Source: Erythrobacter aureus
GTDB taxonomy: Bacteria > Pseudomonadota > Alphaproteobacteria > Sphingomonadales > Sphingomonadaceae
Length of the DNA: 64,000 bases
Assembly (NCBI RefSeq): GCF_003355455.1
Contig: NZ_CP031357.1
Location: 1,342,501 to 1,406,500, forward strand
Reading direction: 5' to 3'
Both the position numbers and the translations under genes were made by a program. Under the pieces are notes generated by a model that did no database searches, was not told where the DNA came from, and was given only the letters and a program-made list of their open reading frames with translations. This document shows, in pieces, positions 1 through 7,794 of this stretch (positions within the stretch are counted from its first letter, which is position 1; every line of letters starts with the position of its first letter).

Positions 1-291
1 GGGCACCGTCTCGCAATGGGTGACGGCGATCGGATCGGGACGGAGATGCGCATTGAGCGCCTCCATCAGGCGGAACGGCTTGATGACCTTCTCGATGTCG
101 ATGTGGCTGCGCATGGCGAGTGCGTGGACGCCGGTGTCCGTCCGTCCCGCGCTGTGCAGCCGCACCTCCTCGCCGAGTATGCGGAAAGCGGCTTCCTCGA
201 CCGCCTGCTGCACGCTGGGGCCGTCCTTCTGGCGCTGGAGCCCGTAGAAGGGCGTACCGTCGAATTCGAGTGTGAGGGCGAAGCGGGTCAT
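1..291 (-). CDS. truA: tRNA pseudouridine(38-40) synthase TruA, N-terminal part (runs off window)
   Basis: TruA converts uridines 38-40 in the anticodon stem of tRNAs to pseudouridine. Only the first 97 residues lie in the window; the gene continues past its left edge. The start reads MTRFALTLEFDGTPFYG, and the catalytic aspartate is D52 in AGRTDTGVHA, the family signature. The ATG overlaps the TGA of the upstream membrane-protein gene (ATGA), so the two are translationally coupled in a minus-strand group fmt - membrane protein - truA. The fmt/truA neighbourhood is common in alphaproteobacteria. Identification is firm; only completeness is unknown. Confidence 0.95.
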   Translation of the reverse strand, partial: MTRFALTLEFDGTPFYGLQRQKDGPSVQQAVEEAAFRILGEEVRLHSAGRTDTGVHALAMRSHIDIEKVIKPFRLMEALNAHLRPDPIAVTHCETVP

Positions 292-686
292 AAACGGGCA
301 AGCCAAGCGAGAATGATGAGGGCGAGGACCTGCGGAAGCAGCAGAAGCATGCCTGCCCATTGCAGCGGCGCAATTTCCCAATACGCACCACTGCATTGCA
401 GGAAAACACACCAGGCGTTCGGAAAGATCGTCACGATCGCGATTGGCGACGCCAGCACCAGCGCAGCCCATGATGTCCATTGCGCTGCTTTCCGAGAGAA
501 GTAGGCCAATAGCGCCGATGTAACGCACGCTAATATGGCCGCCCGGCCGCTCCAAACGACCAGCTTCCCAAACCAGTACTGGTCTTCCCCTTGGTGAAGC
601 AAAGAGAGAGCATTCCCGATCAGGAAGGCGCAAACGAAGAGGAGCAAAGCTATCGCCGACGGTAGAATGCGAGCGCCATTTGCCAT
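288..686 (-). CDS. small integral membrane protein, function unknown
   Basis: About 132 residues, dominated by four hydrophobic stretches (roughly residues 9-28, 42-63, 70-90 and 105-130), so a four-helix inner-membrane protein is likely. I do not recognise a family. The ATG at 686 overlaps the fmt stop (TGATG), and its own stop overlaps the truA start (ATGA), so it is embedded in a tight operon; a GTG one codon upstream (689) is an alternative start. Its base composition is visibly less GC-rich than fmt and truA on either side, which suggests a later insertion between them. Real gene likely; role unknown. Confidence 0.7.
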   Translation of the reverse strand: MANGARILPSAIALLLFVCAFLIGNALSLLHQGEDQYWFGKLVVWSGRAAILACVTSALLAYFSRKAAQWTSWAALVLASPIAIVTIFPNAWCVFLQCSGAYWEIAPLQWAGMLLLLPQVLALIILAWLARL

Positions 687-1594
687 CACTTGATGTTCGT
701 TTCTTGCGTCACCGCATTGCCGCGCAGAAAGGTGTCGAGGTCCATTGCCGGCTTGCCCGCGCGCTGAAGCTTGACCGGGCGGATCGCGCCGGTGCCGCAG
801 GCGATCATTAGGTGGTCATCGAGGATCGCGCCCGGCGTTCCCGAACCCTCGACCACCTCGGCGCGCAGCAGCTTGACGCGCGCGCCGCCCAGTTCGAACC
901 ACGCACCGGGGAAGGGGGACAGGCCGTGGACATGCCGAACCACCTCCTCGGCAGGGCGGTTCCAGTCGATCCGCGCCTCGGCCTTGTCGATCTTCGCGGC
1001 ATAGGTCGCCTCCGCATCGTCCTGGGGAAGCGGGTGAAGGACGCCGAAATCGATCAGCGTGCCGACCATCAATTGCGCGCCGATTTCGGCCAGCTCCTCG
1101 GTCAGCTCGCCGGTGGTCTTGTCCTCGATCGGGGTGCGCGCGAAGGCGAGCATGGGGCCGGTGTCAAGACCTGCCTCCATCTGCATGATCGTCACACCGG
1201 TCACCGGGTCGCCCGCCATTACCGCGCGGTGGATCGGCGCCGCACCGCGCCAGTGCGGCAGGATCGAGGCGTGGACATTGAGGCAGCCGTGCTTCGGCGC
1301 GTCGAGGATCGCCTGCGGCAGGATCAGGCCATAAGCGGCAACCACCGCCACATCGGCATCGAGCGCGGCGAAGGCCTCCTGCTCCTCGGCGGGTTTGAGC
1401 GACTTGGGATAGCGCACCTCGATGCCCAGGTCGCTGGCGCGCTGGTGCACCGGCGTCTTCGTCAACTCCTTGCCGCGTCGCCCGCCGGGGCGCGGCGGCT
1501 GGGTGTAGACGCACAACACCTCATGCGCCGCATCGACCAGTGCCTGCAGCGTCGGCACCGCGAAATCGGGCGATCCCATGAAGATAATGCGCAT
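686..1594 (-). CDS. fmt: methionyl-tRNA formyltransferase
   Basis: Fmt formylates Met-tRNAi with 10-formyl-tetrahydrofolate, making the initiator fMet-tRNA. The 302-residue length is normal. The start MRIIFMGSPDFAVPTL is the canonical N-terminus. The formyl-transfer motif LNVHASILPHWRGAAPI spans about residues 105-121 (N106, H108), and a C-terminal OB-like domain follows from about residue 205. The frame stays open upstream of 1594, but the conserved N-terminus fixes the start there. It pairs functionally with peptide deformylase (def), encoded nearby on the other strand. Its 5' end is divergent from recR, only 43 bases away. Confidence 0.97.
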   Translation of the reverse strand: MRIIFMGSPDFAVPTLQALVDAAHEVLCVYTQPPRPGGRRGKELTKTPVHQRASDLGIEVRYPKSLKPAEEQEAFAALDADVAVVAAYGLILPQAILDAPKHGCLNVHASILPHWRGAAPIHRAVMAGDPVTGVTIMQMEAGLDTGPMLAFARTPIEDKTTGELTEELAEIGAQLMVGTLIDFGVLHPLPQDDAEATYAAKIDKAEARIDWNRPAEEVVRHVHGLSPFPGAWFELGGARVKLLRAEVVEGSGTPGAILDDHLMIACGTGAIRPVKLQRAGKPAMDLDTFLRGNAVTQETNIK

Positions 1595-1637
1595 GACGGC
1601 CTTTCTCTGTTTCGCTGCGGCCCCTATCTGTCGCCTC

Positions 1638-2234
1638 ATGGCATCGCAAGAGATCGAAACCCTCGCAGCCGCGCTCGCTCGCCTGCCCGGCCTCGGCCCG
1701 CGTTCGGCGCGGCGTGCGGTGCTGTGGCTGGTCAAACGCCGCGAAAGCGCGCTGCCCGCGCTGCTCGAGGCGCTGGCGACGGTGGGCGAGGCGCTGATCG
1801 AATGCGACACCTGCGGCAATGTCGACACCGCCAATCCCTGCGCCATCTGCGCAGACCCGCGCCGCGACACGAAATCGCTCTGCGTGGTCGAGGACGTCGC
1901 CGATCTCTGGGCGCTCGACCGGGCGAAGCTGTTCACCGGCAAGTACCATGTGCTCGGCGGCAAGCTGTCCGCGCTCGACGGTGTGCGGCCGGAGGACCTC
2001 AACATCGCTTCGCTGCTGGCGCGTGTGGAGGAGGGTGGGATCGACGAGATCGTCCTCGCCATGAACGCCACGCTGGAGGGTCAGACCACCGCCCACTACC
2101 TCGCCGAACGGCTGGAGGAGCATCCGGTGCGGATCACGCAGCTCGCCCATGGCCTGCCTGTCGGCGGCGAGCTGGATTATCTCGACGAGGGCACGCTGGC
2201 GCAGGCGTTGAGAGCCAGAAGGCCGGTGGGGTAG
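1638..2234 (+). CDS. recR: recombination mediator RecR
   Basis: RecR works with RecO (and RecF) to load RecA on gapped DNA. The protein has 198 residues. An N-terminal helix-hairpin-helix contains LARLPGLGPRSARR (about 13-26), a zinc finger uses C56, C59, C68 and C71, and a Toprim domain follows (CVVEDVADLWAL, about 82-93, then the GKYHVLGG region). The ATG at 1638 gives the standard MASQEIETLAAALARLPGLG start; in-frame upstream ATGs would add residues that overlap fmt. A structured repeat begins nine bases after the stop codon. Confidence 0.96.
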   Translation: MASQEIETLAAALARLPGLGPRSARRAVLWLVKRRESALPALLEALATVGEALIECDTCGNVDTANPCAICADPRRDTKSLCVVEDVADLWALDRAKLFTGKYHVLGGKLSALDGVRPEDLNIASLLARVEEGGIDEIVLAMNATLEGQTTAHYLAERLEEHPVRITQLAHGLPVGGELDYLDEGTLAQALRARRPVG

Positions 2235-2242
2235 GTTTTGTC

Positions 2243-2388
2243 GGGTGCGCCTTCGACCTCCGTCGAAGGCTTGCTGCACCGGCCCACTCCCCACCCGGCC
2301 GCCCACGGCACGGTATCTTATGGGTGGCCGGGTGGGGGAGTGGGCCGGTGCAGCCGCAAGGGAAGCGCGGAGGCGCTTCCCGCACGCA
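2243..2388 (+). repeat. 146-bp three-hairpin structured repeat, copy 1
   Basis: The element has a small hairpin (GCCTTCGAC/GTCGAAGGC, 2249-2270), then a very long imperfect palindrome (arms of about 33 bases, 2273-2354, with CCGGCCCACTCCCC facing GGGGGAGTGGGCCGG), then a third hairpin (GGGAAGCG/CGCTTCCC, 2360-2381). A second copy of equal length lies at 30038-30183. Between copies several stem positions change on both arms together, so pairing is preserved. It contains no gene and lies between recR and def. I infer a REP/MITE-like mobile element or a structured RNA; no transposase is visible nearby. Confidence 0.85.
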
Positions 2389-2446
2389 ATGAACTCACGC
2401 AACGAACAATTGAAGAATCTCGCGCTCGCGCCTATCTGAGCCGCAT

Positions 2447-3019
2447 ATGGCTATCCGTGAAATCCTCGAAGTGCCGGACCCCCGGCTCAAGACCGTGTCT
2501 ACGAAGGTCGAACCCGACGAATTCGGCGACGAATTGAACACCCTCGTCTCCGACATGTTCGAAACCATGTATGCCGCGCCCGGCATCGGTCTTGCCGCGA
2601 TTCAGGTCGGCGTGCCCAAGCGCGTGCTGGTGATCGACCTCCAGCCCGAGGATACCGACGCCGAGCCCGAACCTTGCAGCCATGACGGTCACGAGCATGT
2701 GCACTATCCGGTGAAGAAGGAACCGCGCGTCTTCATCAACCCGGAAATCCTCGACCCGGCGGATGAACTGGCGACCTACCAGGAAGGCTGCCTCTCGGTC
2801 CCCGACATCTTCGCCGATGTCGATCGCCCGGCGACCTGCCGCGTGCGCTATCAGGACCTCGAGGGCGAGACCCATGAAGAAGACCTGGACGGGCTGATGG
2901 CCACCTGCCTCCAGCATGAGATGGACCATCTCGAAGGCATCCTCTTCATCGACCACCTCTCGCGCCTCAAGCGCAACATGGCGCTGAAGAAGCTCAAGAA
3001 GCTGCGCGAAGCGGCGTAA
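2447..3019 (+). CDS. def: peptide deformylase
   Basis: Def removes the formyl group from nascent proteins, completing the cycle begun by Fmt. The protein has 190 residues. All three metalloprotease motifs are present: GIGLAA (46-51), EGCLS (113-117, metal-binding Cys) and QHEMDH (156-161, two metal-binding His and the catalytic Glu). Between motifs 1 and 2 there is an acidic and His-rich insertion, about residues 67-92 (EDTDAEPEPCSHDGHEHVHY), not found in the short E. coli-type enzyme. Start MAIREILEVPDPRL is canonical. Confidence 0.96.
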   Translation: MAIREILEVPDPRLKTVSTKVEPDEFGDELNTLVSDMFETMYAAPGIGLAAIQVGVPKRVLVIDLQPEDTDAEPEPCSHDGHEHVHYPVKKEPRVFINPEILDPADELATYQEGCLSVPDIFADVDRPATCRVRYQDLEGETHEEDLDGLMATCLQHEMDHLEGILFIDHLSRLKRNMALKKLKKLREAA

Positions 3020-3047
3020 ATCCGCCTCTCTCGCCGTACCCAATCAT

Positions 3048-3141
3048 CGTCACCCCGGACTTGATCCGGGGTCCCGCTTGTCTTCGCGGTAGCTGAGTTG
3101 GCGCAAGCAAGCCTAGCCCCGGCTCGCAGGCCGGAGCGACG
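3048..3141 (+). repeat. alphaproteobacterial-type palindromic repeat between def and rmuC
   Basis: The left arm CGTCACCCCGGACTTGATCC continues as GGGGTCCCGCT and is itself palindromic. A degenerate arm in the opposite orientation ends at 3141 (CCCCGGCTCGCAGGCCGG followed by AGCGACG). The same unit, in two facing copies, occurs inside pntB at 41121-41207. No gene is seen in the def-rmuC gap (3020-3201) apart from this element. Confidence 0.75.
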
Positions 3142-3201
3142 ATTGTGGGTAGGGTGGTCGAGGGGCTGGCGTTCCCCCTCCGTTCCGCCTAATGTCACGC
3201 G

Positions 3202-4665
3202 ATGGATCCCACGCTTTTCGCCATCATCGCGCTCGTTCTCGGCCTTGGGCTGGGGTATTTTCTCGGCCACCGCTTCGGCATGGCGCCGGTCAAGGACTGG
3301 CAGGCGCGCCATGGCGAGAGCGAGACGCGCGCCAAGGAGCTCGACGAGAAGTTCCGCAAGGCGATCGTCGATCTGGAAAACGCCAGCGTGCGCGCCGACC
3401 GCGCCGATGCGCTCGATGCGGAGCTGCGCGAGACGCGCAAGATCCATGAAGCGGCGCTGGATGAACTGCGTCGCAGCAATGGTGCGCTCACCGCAGAACT
3501 CGCCACGCTCAAGGAAAAGACCGCCAATTTCGACGAGCAAAAACGCCTGTTGATCGAAGCGCGCGAGGAGCTGCTCAAGGAATTCCAAAACACCGGTTCG
3601 GCGGTGCTGACCAAGGCGCAGGAGGCCTTTCTCGAACGCGCCAACGAACGACTCGGCCATTCGGAAAAGACCAGCGAGGAAAAATTGAAGGCCTTGCTCG
3701 ATCCGGTGGGCAAGCGGCTGGAGGCTTACGAGAAACAGGTCGCCGCGCTGGAAGAAAAGCGCACCGACGCTTTCGGGCGATTGTACCAGCAGATCACCGA
3801 GATGCAGCGCGGACAGGAAGAGGTCCGGCGTGAGGCGCAGCGGCTGGGCAACAGCCTCACCAATGCGCCCAAGGCGCGCGGGCGCTGGGGCGAGCGGGCG
3901 CTGCAGAACGTGCTCGAGCAATGCGGCCTGTCCGAACACACCGATTTCAATCTCGAACACTCGATGGAAACGGACGAGGGGCGGCTGCGTCCCGATGCCA
4001 TCGTTCATGTGCCGGGGCAGAAGAAGCTGGTGATCGATGCCAAGGTGTCGCTCAACGCCTACCAGGCGGCCTTCGAGGCGGATGACGAGGGCGAGCGCGT
4101 GCGCCATCTCGACCTGCACGCCAAGGCCATGCGCGGCCATGTCCAGACGCTCGGCACCAAGGGCTACCAGAGCCAGTTCGACGAGGCGCCCGACTATGTC
4201 GTGATGTTCGTGCCGGGCGAGCATTTCGTCGCCGCCGCGCTCGAGCATGATCCCGAACTGTGGGACTTCGCCTTCCGCAACAAGGTGCTGCTCGCGACGC
4301 CCACCAACCTCGTTGCGATTGCCCGCACCGTGGCGCAGGTCTGGCGGCAGGACACGATCGCGCGCGAGGCGGTGGAGATCGGAAAAGCCGGTGCCGAGCT
4401 CTACGATCGCCTGGCCGTCGCCGCCGAACACATGAAGCGTGTCGGCGGGGGGCTCGAAACCGCAGTCAACAATTACAACAAGTTCGTCGGCAGCTTCGAA
4501 CGCAACGTGCTGTCCGCCGGGCGCCGACTGCACGAAAGGGGCATCGAAATCGGCAAGCGTGAGATCGAAGAAGTGCCCAAGGTGGAAGCGACCCCGCGCT
4601 ACAATGCCGAGGACGCCGCGCAGATCGAGGACGGAACCGGTGAAGGGCGCGAGGCGGCCGAATAG
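3202..4665 (+). CDS. rmuC: DNA recombination protein RmuC
   Basis: RmuC family proteins are predicted nuclease-fold proteins linked to limiting inversions and rearrangements at short inverted repeats. The 487 residues begin with one membrane helix (about 5-22, IIALVLGLGLGYFLG), followed by a long coiled coil (about 30-215). The conserved RmuC domain follows (about 190-450), with RGRWGERALQNVLEQCGL, the predicted catalytic region RLRPDAIVHVPGQKKLVIDAK and the motif VVMFVPGEHFVAAAL. The charged C-terminal tail is variable in the family. The gene ends directly against the convergent amidohydrolase gene (stops at 4665 and 4666). Confidence 0.93.
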   Translation: MDPTLFAIIALVLGLGLGYFLGHRFGMAPVKDWQARHGESETRAKELDEKFRKAIVDLENASVRADRADALDAELRETRKIHEAALDELRRSNGALTAELATLKEKTANFDEQKRLLIEAREELLKEFQNTGSAVLTKAQEAFLERANERLGHSEKTSEEKLKALLDPVGKRLEAYEKQVAALEEKRTDAFGRLYQQITEMQRGQEEVRREAQRLGNSLTNAPKARGRWGERALQNVLEQCGLSEHTDFNLEHSMETDEGRLRPDAIVHVPGQKKLVIDAKVSLNAYQAAFEADDEGERVRHLDLHAKAMRGHVQTLGTKGYQSQFDEAPDYVVMFVPGEHFVAAALEHDPELWDFAFRNKVLLATPTNLVAIARTVAQVWRQDTIAREAVEIGKAGAELYDRLAVAAEHMKRVGGGLETAVNNYNKFVGSFERNVLSAGRRLHERGIEIGKREIEEVPKVEATPRYNAEDAAQIEDGTGEGREAAE

Positions 4666-6069
4666 CTAGCGGCGGTTGCGCTCTCTGAGGTCGGCAATCA
4701 TGCCATCCAGTACGGCGCGGTCGATGTATCTCCCGTTCCGGATGACGGCCGCGATCTTGCGTGTGTTGCGGATGTCGCTGATCGGGTTGGCTTCCAGAAG
4801 CACGAGATCGGCTCTCATCCCGGCAGCTACCGTTCCTCTGTCGTCATCGACCCCGAGCCACTTGGCGGCAAGCCGGGTGGATCCTTCGAGGATGGTCCGG
4901 TTGTCAAGTCCGGCCTCTGCCAGCGCTTCGAATTCGTCGTGCAGGGAATATCCGGGCGCAATGCCGGGCACGCCGGCGTCCGATCCCGTCAGCACCGTGA
5001 GGCCGGCCTGTGAGAAGGCACGCACGAACGGGCCGTTGAAATCGACTATGCTGCCTGCATATCCGACGAAACCCTCGTTCGACTGCGCGGCATAGGGATT
5101 GTGGTCGACATTGAGACTGTAGAACTCCGGGGAGAGCGTGCGCAGGTCCTCGCGCGTGCCGAGCGATGCCGGATCGCTGGCGATTTCCAGAATGCGCTTG
5201 TTGGCGCTCAGGGTCGCAACCAGCGCCGTGCCGTTGCTGCGCGCCATTTGCACGTAGGCGGGAATGGCGGTCTTGTCCGGTATAGCGGTTTGCTGCGCGA
5301 ATTCTTCCGCATGGACGACCAGATCGTAGCCGGGCTGGAAAAAGGATGCGGTCATCCCCTGACCGCGCTGGGGAATATGACCGACTACGCGGATACCGCG
5401 TGAACGGGCCTCTTCGAGGATAGCGGTGAAGGTCGGCAGATCCACGCGCCCGTAAATCTTCACGTAACGATGGCCATCGGCCTGCGCGTCTCTGACGGCC
5501 TGCCTGCCGTCTGCGGGCGTGGCGGCGGCCTTCGAAATCCCGAACGGGAGGATGGGCTCTTCGCCATCGATCATGGCGGCGGTGACGATGTGCGGGCCGA
5601 GAATGCGTCCGCTTTCGATCTCGATCCGCTGGCCGATCGTTTCGGGCATAGAAGCGAGATCGAAGACCTGCAGCACGCCGTTGGCGATATAGGGCGTGAA
5701 GAGGTCTTGGAGGACGGCGGTTCCGTCCTTGGGTGTCTCTTGCCCGGTCAGCAGCCGCAACATGCGATCGTTGCCGAGATGCACATGCATGTCGCTGAAA
5801 CCGGGAAGGAGCCATTTTCCCGAACCGTCGATCCGCGTCGCGCCTGGGTAGTCCCGGCTCCTGTCGGCGGGCAGGATAGCGACGATGCGATCGTCTTCGA
5901 TCACCACGGTTCGCTCGGTCAGCGTCGCGCCGCTTTCGGTCATGGGGATGACGCCGACATTGTCGATGACCAGAGTCGCTCGAACTCTTTCCGCTACCGA
6001 GGCAAATGCCTGAAACGGTGACGCCGCTGCGATGAGGATCGATACCAGGATTATGAAGTGAAAAGACAT
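4666..6069 (-). CDS. secreted metal-dependent amidohydrolase
   Basis: 467 residues, with an N-terminal signal peptide (MSFHFIILVSILIAAASPFQAFA, cut near residue 23), so it is exported. The amidohydrolase fold is shown by the metal-binding HVH (H95, H97) in LLPGFSDMHVHLG, a later His in VVGHIPQRG, and the catalytic-site Asp region LTGSDAGVPG. The C-terminal part (GTVAAGMRADLVLLEANP) is the usual composite beta-sandwich end of imidazolonepropionase-like enzymes. The substrate cannot be told; relatives include peptidases and prolidase-like enzymes. A GTG at 6081 is a possible earlier start, but the signal peptide fits the ATG at 6069. Confidence 0.85.
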   Translation of the reverse strand: MSFHFIILVSILIAAASPFQAFASVAERVRATLVIDNVGVIPMTESGATLTERTVVIEDDRIVAILPADRSRDYPGATRIDGSGKWLLPGFSDMHVHLGNDRMLRLLTGQETPKDGTAVLQDLFTPYIANGVLQVFDLASMPETIGQRIEIESGRILGPHIVTAAMIDGEEPILPFGISKAAATPADGRQAVRDAQADGHRYVKIYGRVDLPTFTAILEEARSRGIRVVGHIPQRGQGMTASFFQPGYDLVVHAEEFAQQTAIPDKTAIPAYVQMARSNGTALVATLSANKRILEIASDPASLGTREDLRTLSPEFYSLNVDHNPYAAQSNEGFVGYAGSIVDFNGPFVRAFSQAGLTVLTGSDAGVPGIAPGYSLHDEFEALAEAGLDNRTILEGSTRLAAKWLGVDDDRGTVAAGMRADLVLLEANPISDIRNTRKIAAVIRNGRYIDRAVLDGMIADLRERNRR

Positions 6070-6211
6070 GGGTTGATCCACCAGCGCGGGAAATCTGCGA
6101 GTTGAAGGGTGTGTTGCTTGGGTATAACGGGTTTGGGTTCAAGGCAAGTTGGCGGCGAAGCTTCGCAGTTGCCATGTGTAGCGTCGCAGAACCCCACACG
6201 GCGCGCTCCGG

Positions 6212-7021
6212 TCAGCTATCCAGCTCTGCCAGCACCTCATACCCCAGAACCGCCGCCGCCACGGCCGCGTTGAGGCTGTCCGCGCGGCCTTTCATCGGCA
6301 TGGTTACCCGCAGGTCGCAGGCCATCTCGTAGGCGTCGGGCAGGCCGCGGCTTTCATTGCCGACCAAGACGAAGCAGGGCGCGGCATAGGGTGCGCCGCG
6401 ATAAGGCTGCGCATCGCGCAGGCTCGCGGCGACGAGCTGGCCGGGTCCGCCGCGCAACCATGGCTCGAATTCGTCCCACCGCGCCTGCGCTATTCTCTGC
6501 GTGAACACCGCGCCCATGCTGGCGCGCACCGCCTCCACGCTGAAGGGATCGGCGCAGTCGTCGATCAGGATCAGCCCGCCCGCGCCGATCGCGTCGCCGG
6601 TGCGCAGCATGGTGCCCAGATTGCCCGGATCGCGCAGCGCCTGCGCCACCAGCCAGATATCTGCGCCGCCACGGTCCAGCGCGGCAAGCGACGTGTCGAA
6701 CTCGCCGAAGACCCCCGCGACCGCTTGCGGATTGTCCTTCCCCGTGATCTTGGAGAGGATGTCGGCGCTTGTCTCGATCACCTCGCCGCCGCTGGCCTTG
6801 ACCGCTTCTTCGAGCGCGGACAGCAGCGGGTGCGGATCGCGTCGGTCGGCGAGCACGAGCGTTTCGGGCACATGGCCGCATTCGCGCGCATCCGTCAGCA
6901 GGCGCAGTCCTTCGGCGAGGAACTTGCCTGCGGCCTTGCGGTGCTTCTTCTCGCGCAGTGCGCGCAGCGCCTTGACGGTGGGATTGGAAAACCCGGTAAT
7001 GACCCGGCGTTCGCGGGTCAT
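6212..7021 (-). CDS. TrmH/SpoU-family RNA 2'-O-methyltransferase
   Basis: A 269-residue SPOUT methyltransferase that uses S-adenosylmethionine to methylate a ribose 2'-OH, probably in 23S rRNA (RlmB/TrmH-like). The three SPOU motifs are clear: VAQALRDPGNLGTMLRTGDA (motif 1), FVLVGNESRGLPD (motif 2) and MPMKGRADSLNAAVAAAVLG (motif 3, knot). An N-terminal substrate-binding domain lies at about residues 1-100. The start at 7021 lies one base after the HPr stop, so it is the last gene of the PTS group. Exact RNA target not determinable. Confidence 0.9.
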   Translation of the reverse strand: MTRERRVITGFSNPTVKALRALREKKHRKAAGKFLAEGLRLLTDARECGHVPETLVLADRRDPHPLLSALEEAVKASGGEVIETSADILSKITGKDNPQAVAGVFGEFDTSLAALDRGGADIWLVAQALRDPGNLGTMLRTGDAIGAGGLILIDDCADPFSVEAVRASMGAVFTQRIAQARWDEFEPWLRGGPGQLVAASLRDAQPYRGAPYAAPCFVLVGNESRGLPDAYEMACDLRVTMPMKGRADSLNAAVAAAVLGYEVLAELDS

Positions 7022-7022
7022 T

Positions 7023-7301
7023 TCACGGCTCCCCGAAGCCGTCCTCGACCATGGCGGAGAGGTCGGCCATGACCGCATCGGCATTCTCGCCCGCGACGAT
7101 GATCTCGATCGTATCGCCCTTGGCCGCACCCAGCATCATCAGTCCGAGGATGGAGCCGCCGGCGGCCTCGTTTTCACCCTTCGCCACGCGAACCGTGCAG
7201 CCATTGGGCAGTTCGGCGACCGCATTGACGAATTTGGCGCTGGCCCGCGCGTGCAGGCCGCGCTGGTTGACCACCTCGATGCGCTTGCGCAGCTCGCTCA
7301 A
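7023..7301 (-). CDS. ptsH: PTS phosphocarrier protein HPr
   Basis: A 92-residue HPr. The phosphorylatable histidine is H17 in NQRGLHARASAKFV, and the regulatory serine region is GGSILGLMMLGAA. There is no ATG; TTG at 7301 is the start, because it overlaps the EIIA stop (TTGA), is preceded by GGAAAG, and yields the standard length. In alphaproteobacteria lacking sugar permeases, HPr passes phosphate from EI to regulatory EIIA proteins and is itself a target of HprK. Here it lies between the EIIA gene and an rRNA methyltransferase. Confidence 0.95.
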   Translation of the reverse strand: MSELRKRIEVVNQRGLHARASAKFVNAVAELPNGCTVRVAKGENEAAGGSILGLMMLGAAKGDTIEIIVAGENADAVMADLSAMVEDGFGEP

Positions 7302-7723
7302 GAGGCTTTCCGCGCGCTGTCGAGATCCTGGCCGAGGAACTCGCTTGCGACCGTGATGTAATTGCGGCCGGCGGTCTGCGCGGCGTTGACCGCATCGACC
7401 ACATTCATGCTCTTGCGCGCGCCAGCCAGGCGGATGAGCATCGGCAGGTTGATGCCTGCGATCACTTCGATGTGGCCGGTGTCGAGCAGCGAGATGGCGA
7501 GGTTGGAAGGCGTGCCGCCGAACAGATCGGTCAGGATGATGGCGCCCGCGCCGGTATCCACCTGCTTGATCGCATCGGCGATATCCGCGCGGCGTTTTTC
7601 CATATCGTCGTTGGGACCGATACAAATGGTGGCCACGTCCTCCTGTTTGCCGACCACATGTTCCATCGCATCGATGAAGTGTTCGGCCAGTCTGCCGTGG
7701 GTGACGAGGATCATGCCGATCAT
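7298..7723 (-). CDS. mannose-family PTS EIIA component (regulatory)
   Basis: 141 residues of the EIIA-Man fold. The phospho-accepting His is H9 in MIGMILVTHGRLA, followed by the family motif AIILTDLFGGTPSNLA (about 61-76). No IIB, IIC or IID sugar permease gene is present nearby, so this is best read as a regulatory PTS protein (often called ptsM/manX in alphaproteobacteria) that senses phosphate flow rather than importing sugar. It overlaps ptsH by four bases and lies 71 bases downstream of rapZ. Confidence 0.92.
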   Translation of the reverse strand: MIGMILVTHGRLAEHFIDAMEHVVGKQEDVATICIGPNDDMEKRRADIADAIKQVDTGAGAIILTDLFGGTPSNLAISLLDTGHIEVIAGINLPMLIRLAGARKSMNVVDAVNAAQTAGRNYITVASEFLGQDLDSARKAS

Positions 7724-7794
7724 GCAGCTTCAGTTCCGTTTGCGATGCCGAAGGATATGCGTGTCTGGCGCTTAACCATTCCTTGCCCCGGGGT

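Noticed and set aside
812..2392. Long plus-strand open frame of about 526 codons across fmt and recR
   Set aside because: It is antisense to fmt and out of frame with recR, Arg-rich, with no recognisable domain. Long chance frames are common in GC-rich DNA.
2851..4533. Long minus-strand open frame of about 560 codons over def and rmuC
   Set aside because: Antisense to two well-identified genes, with low-complexity composition and no motifs.
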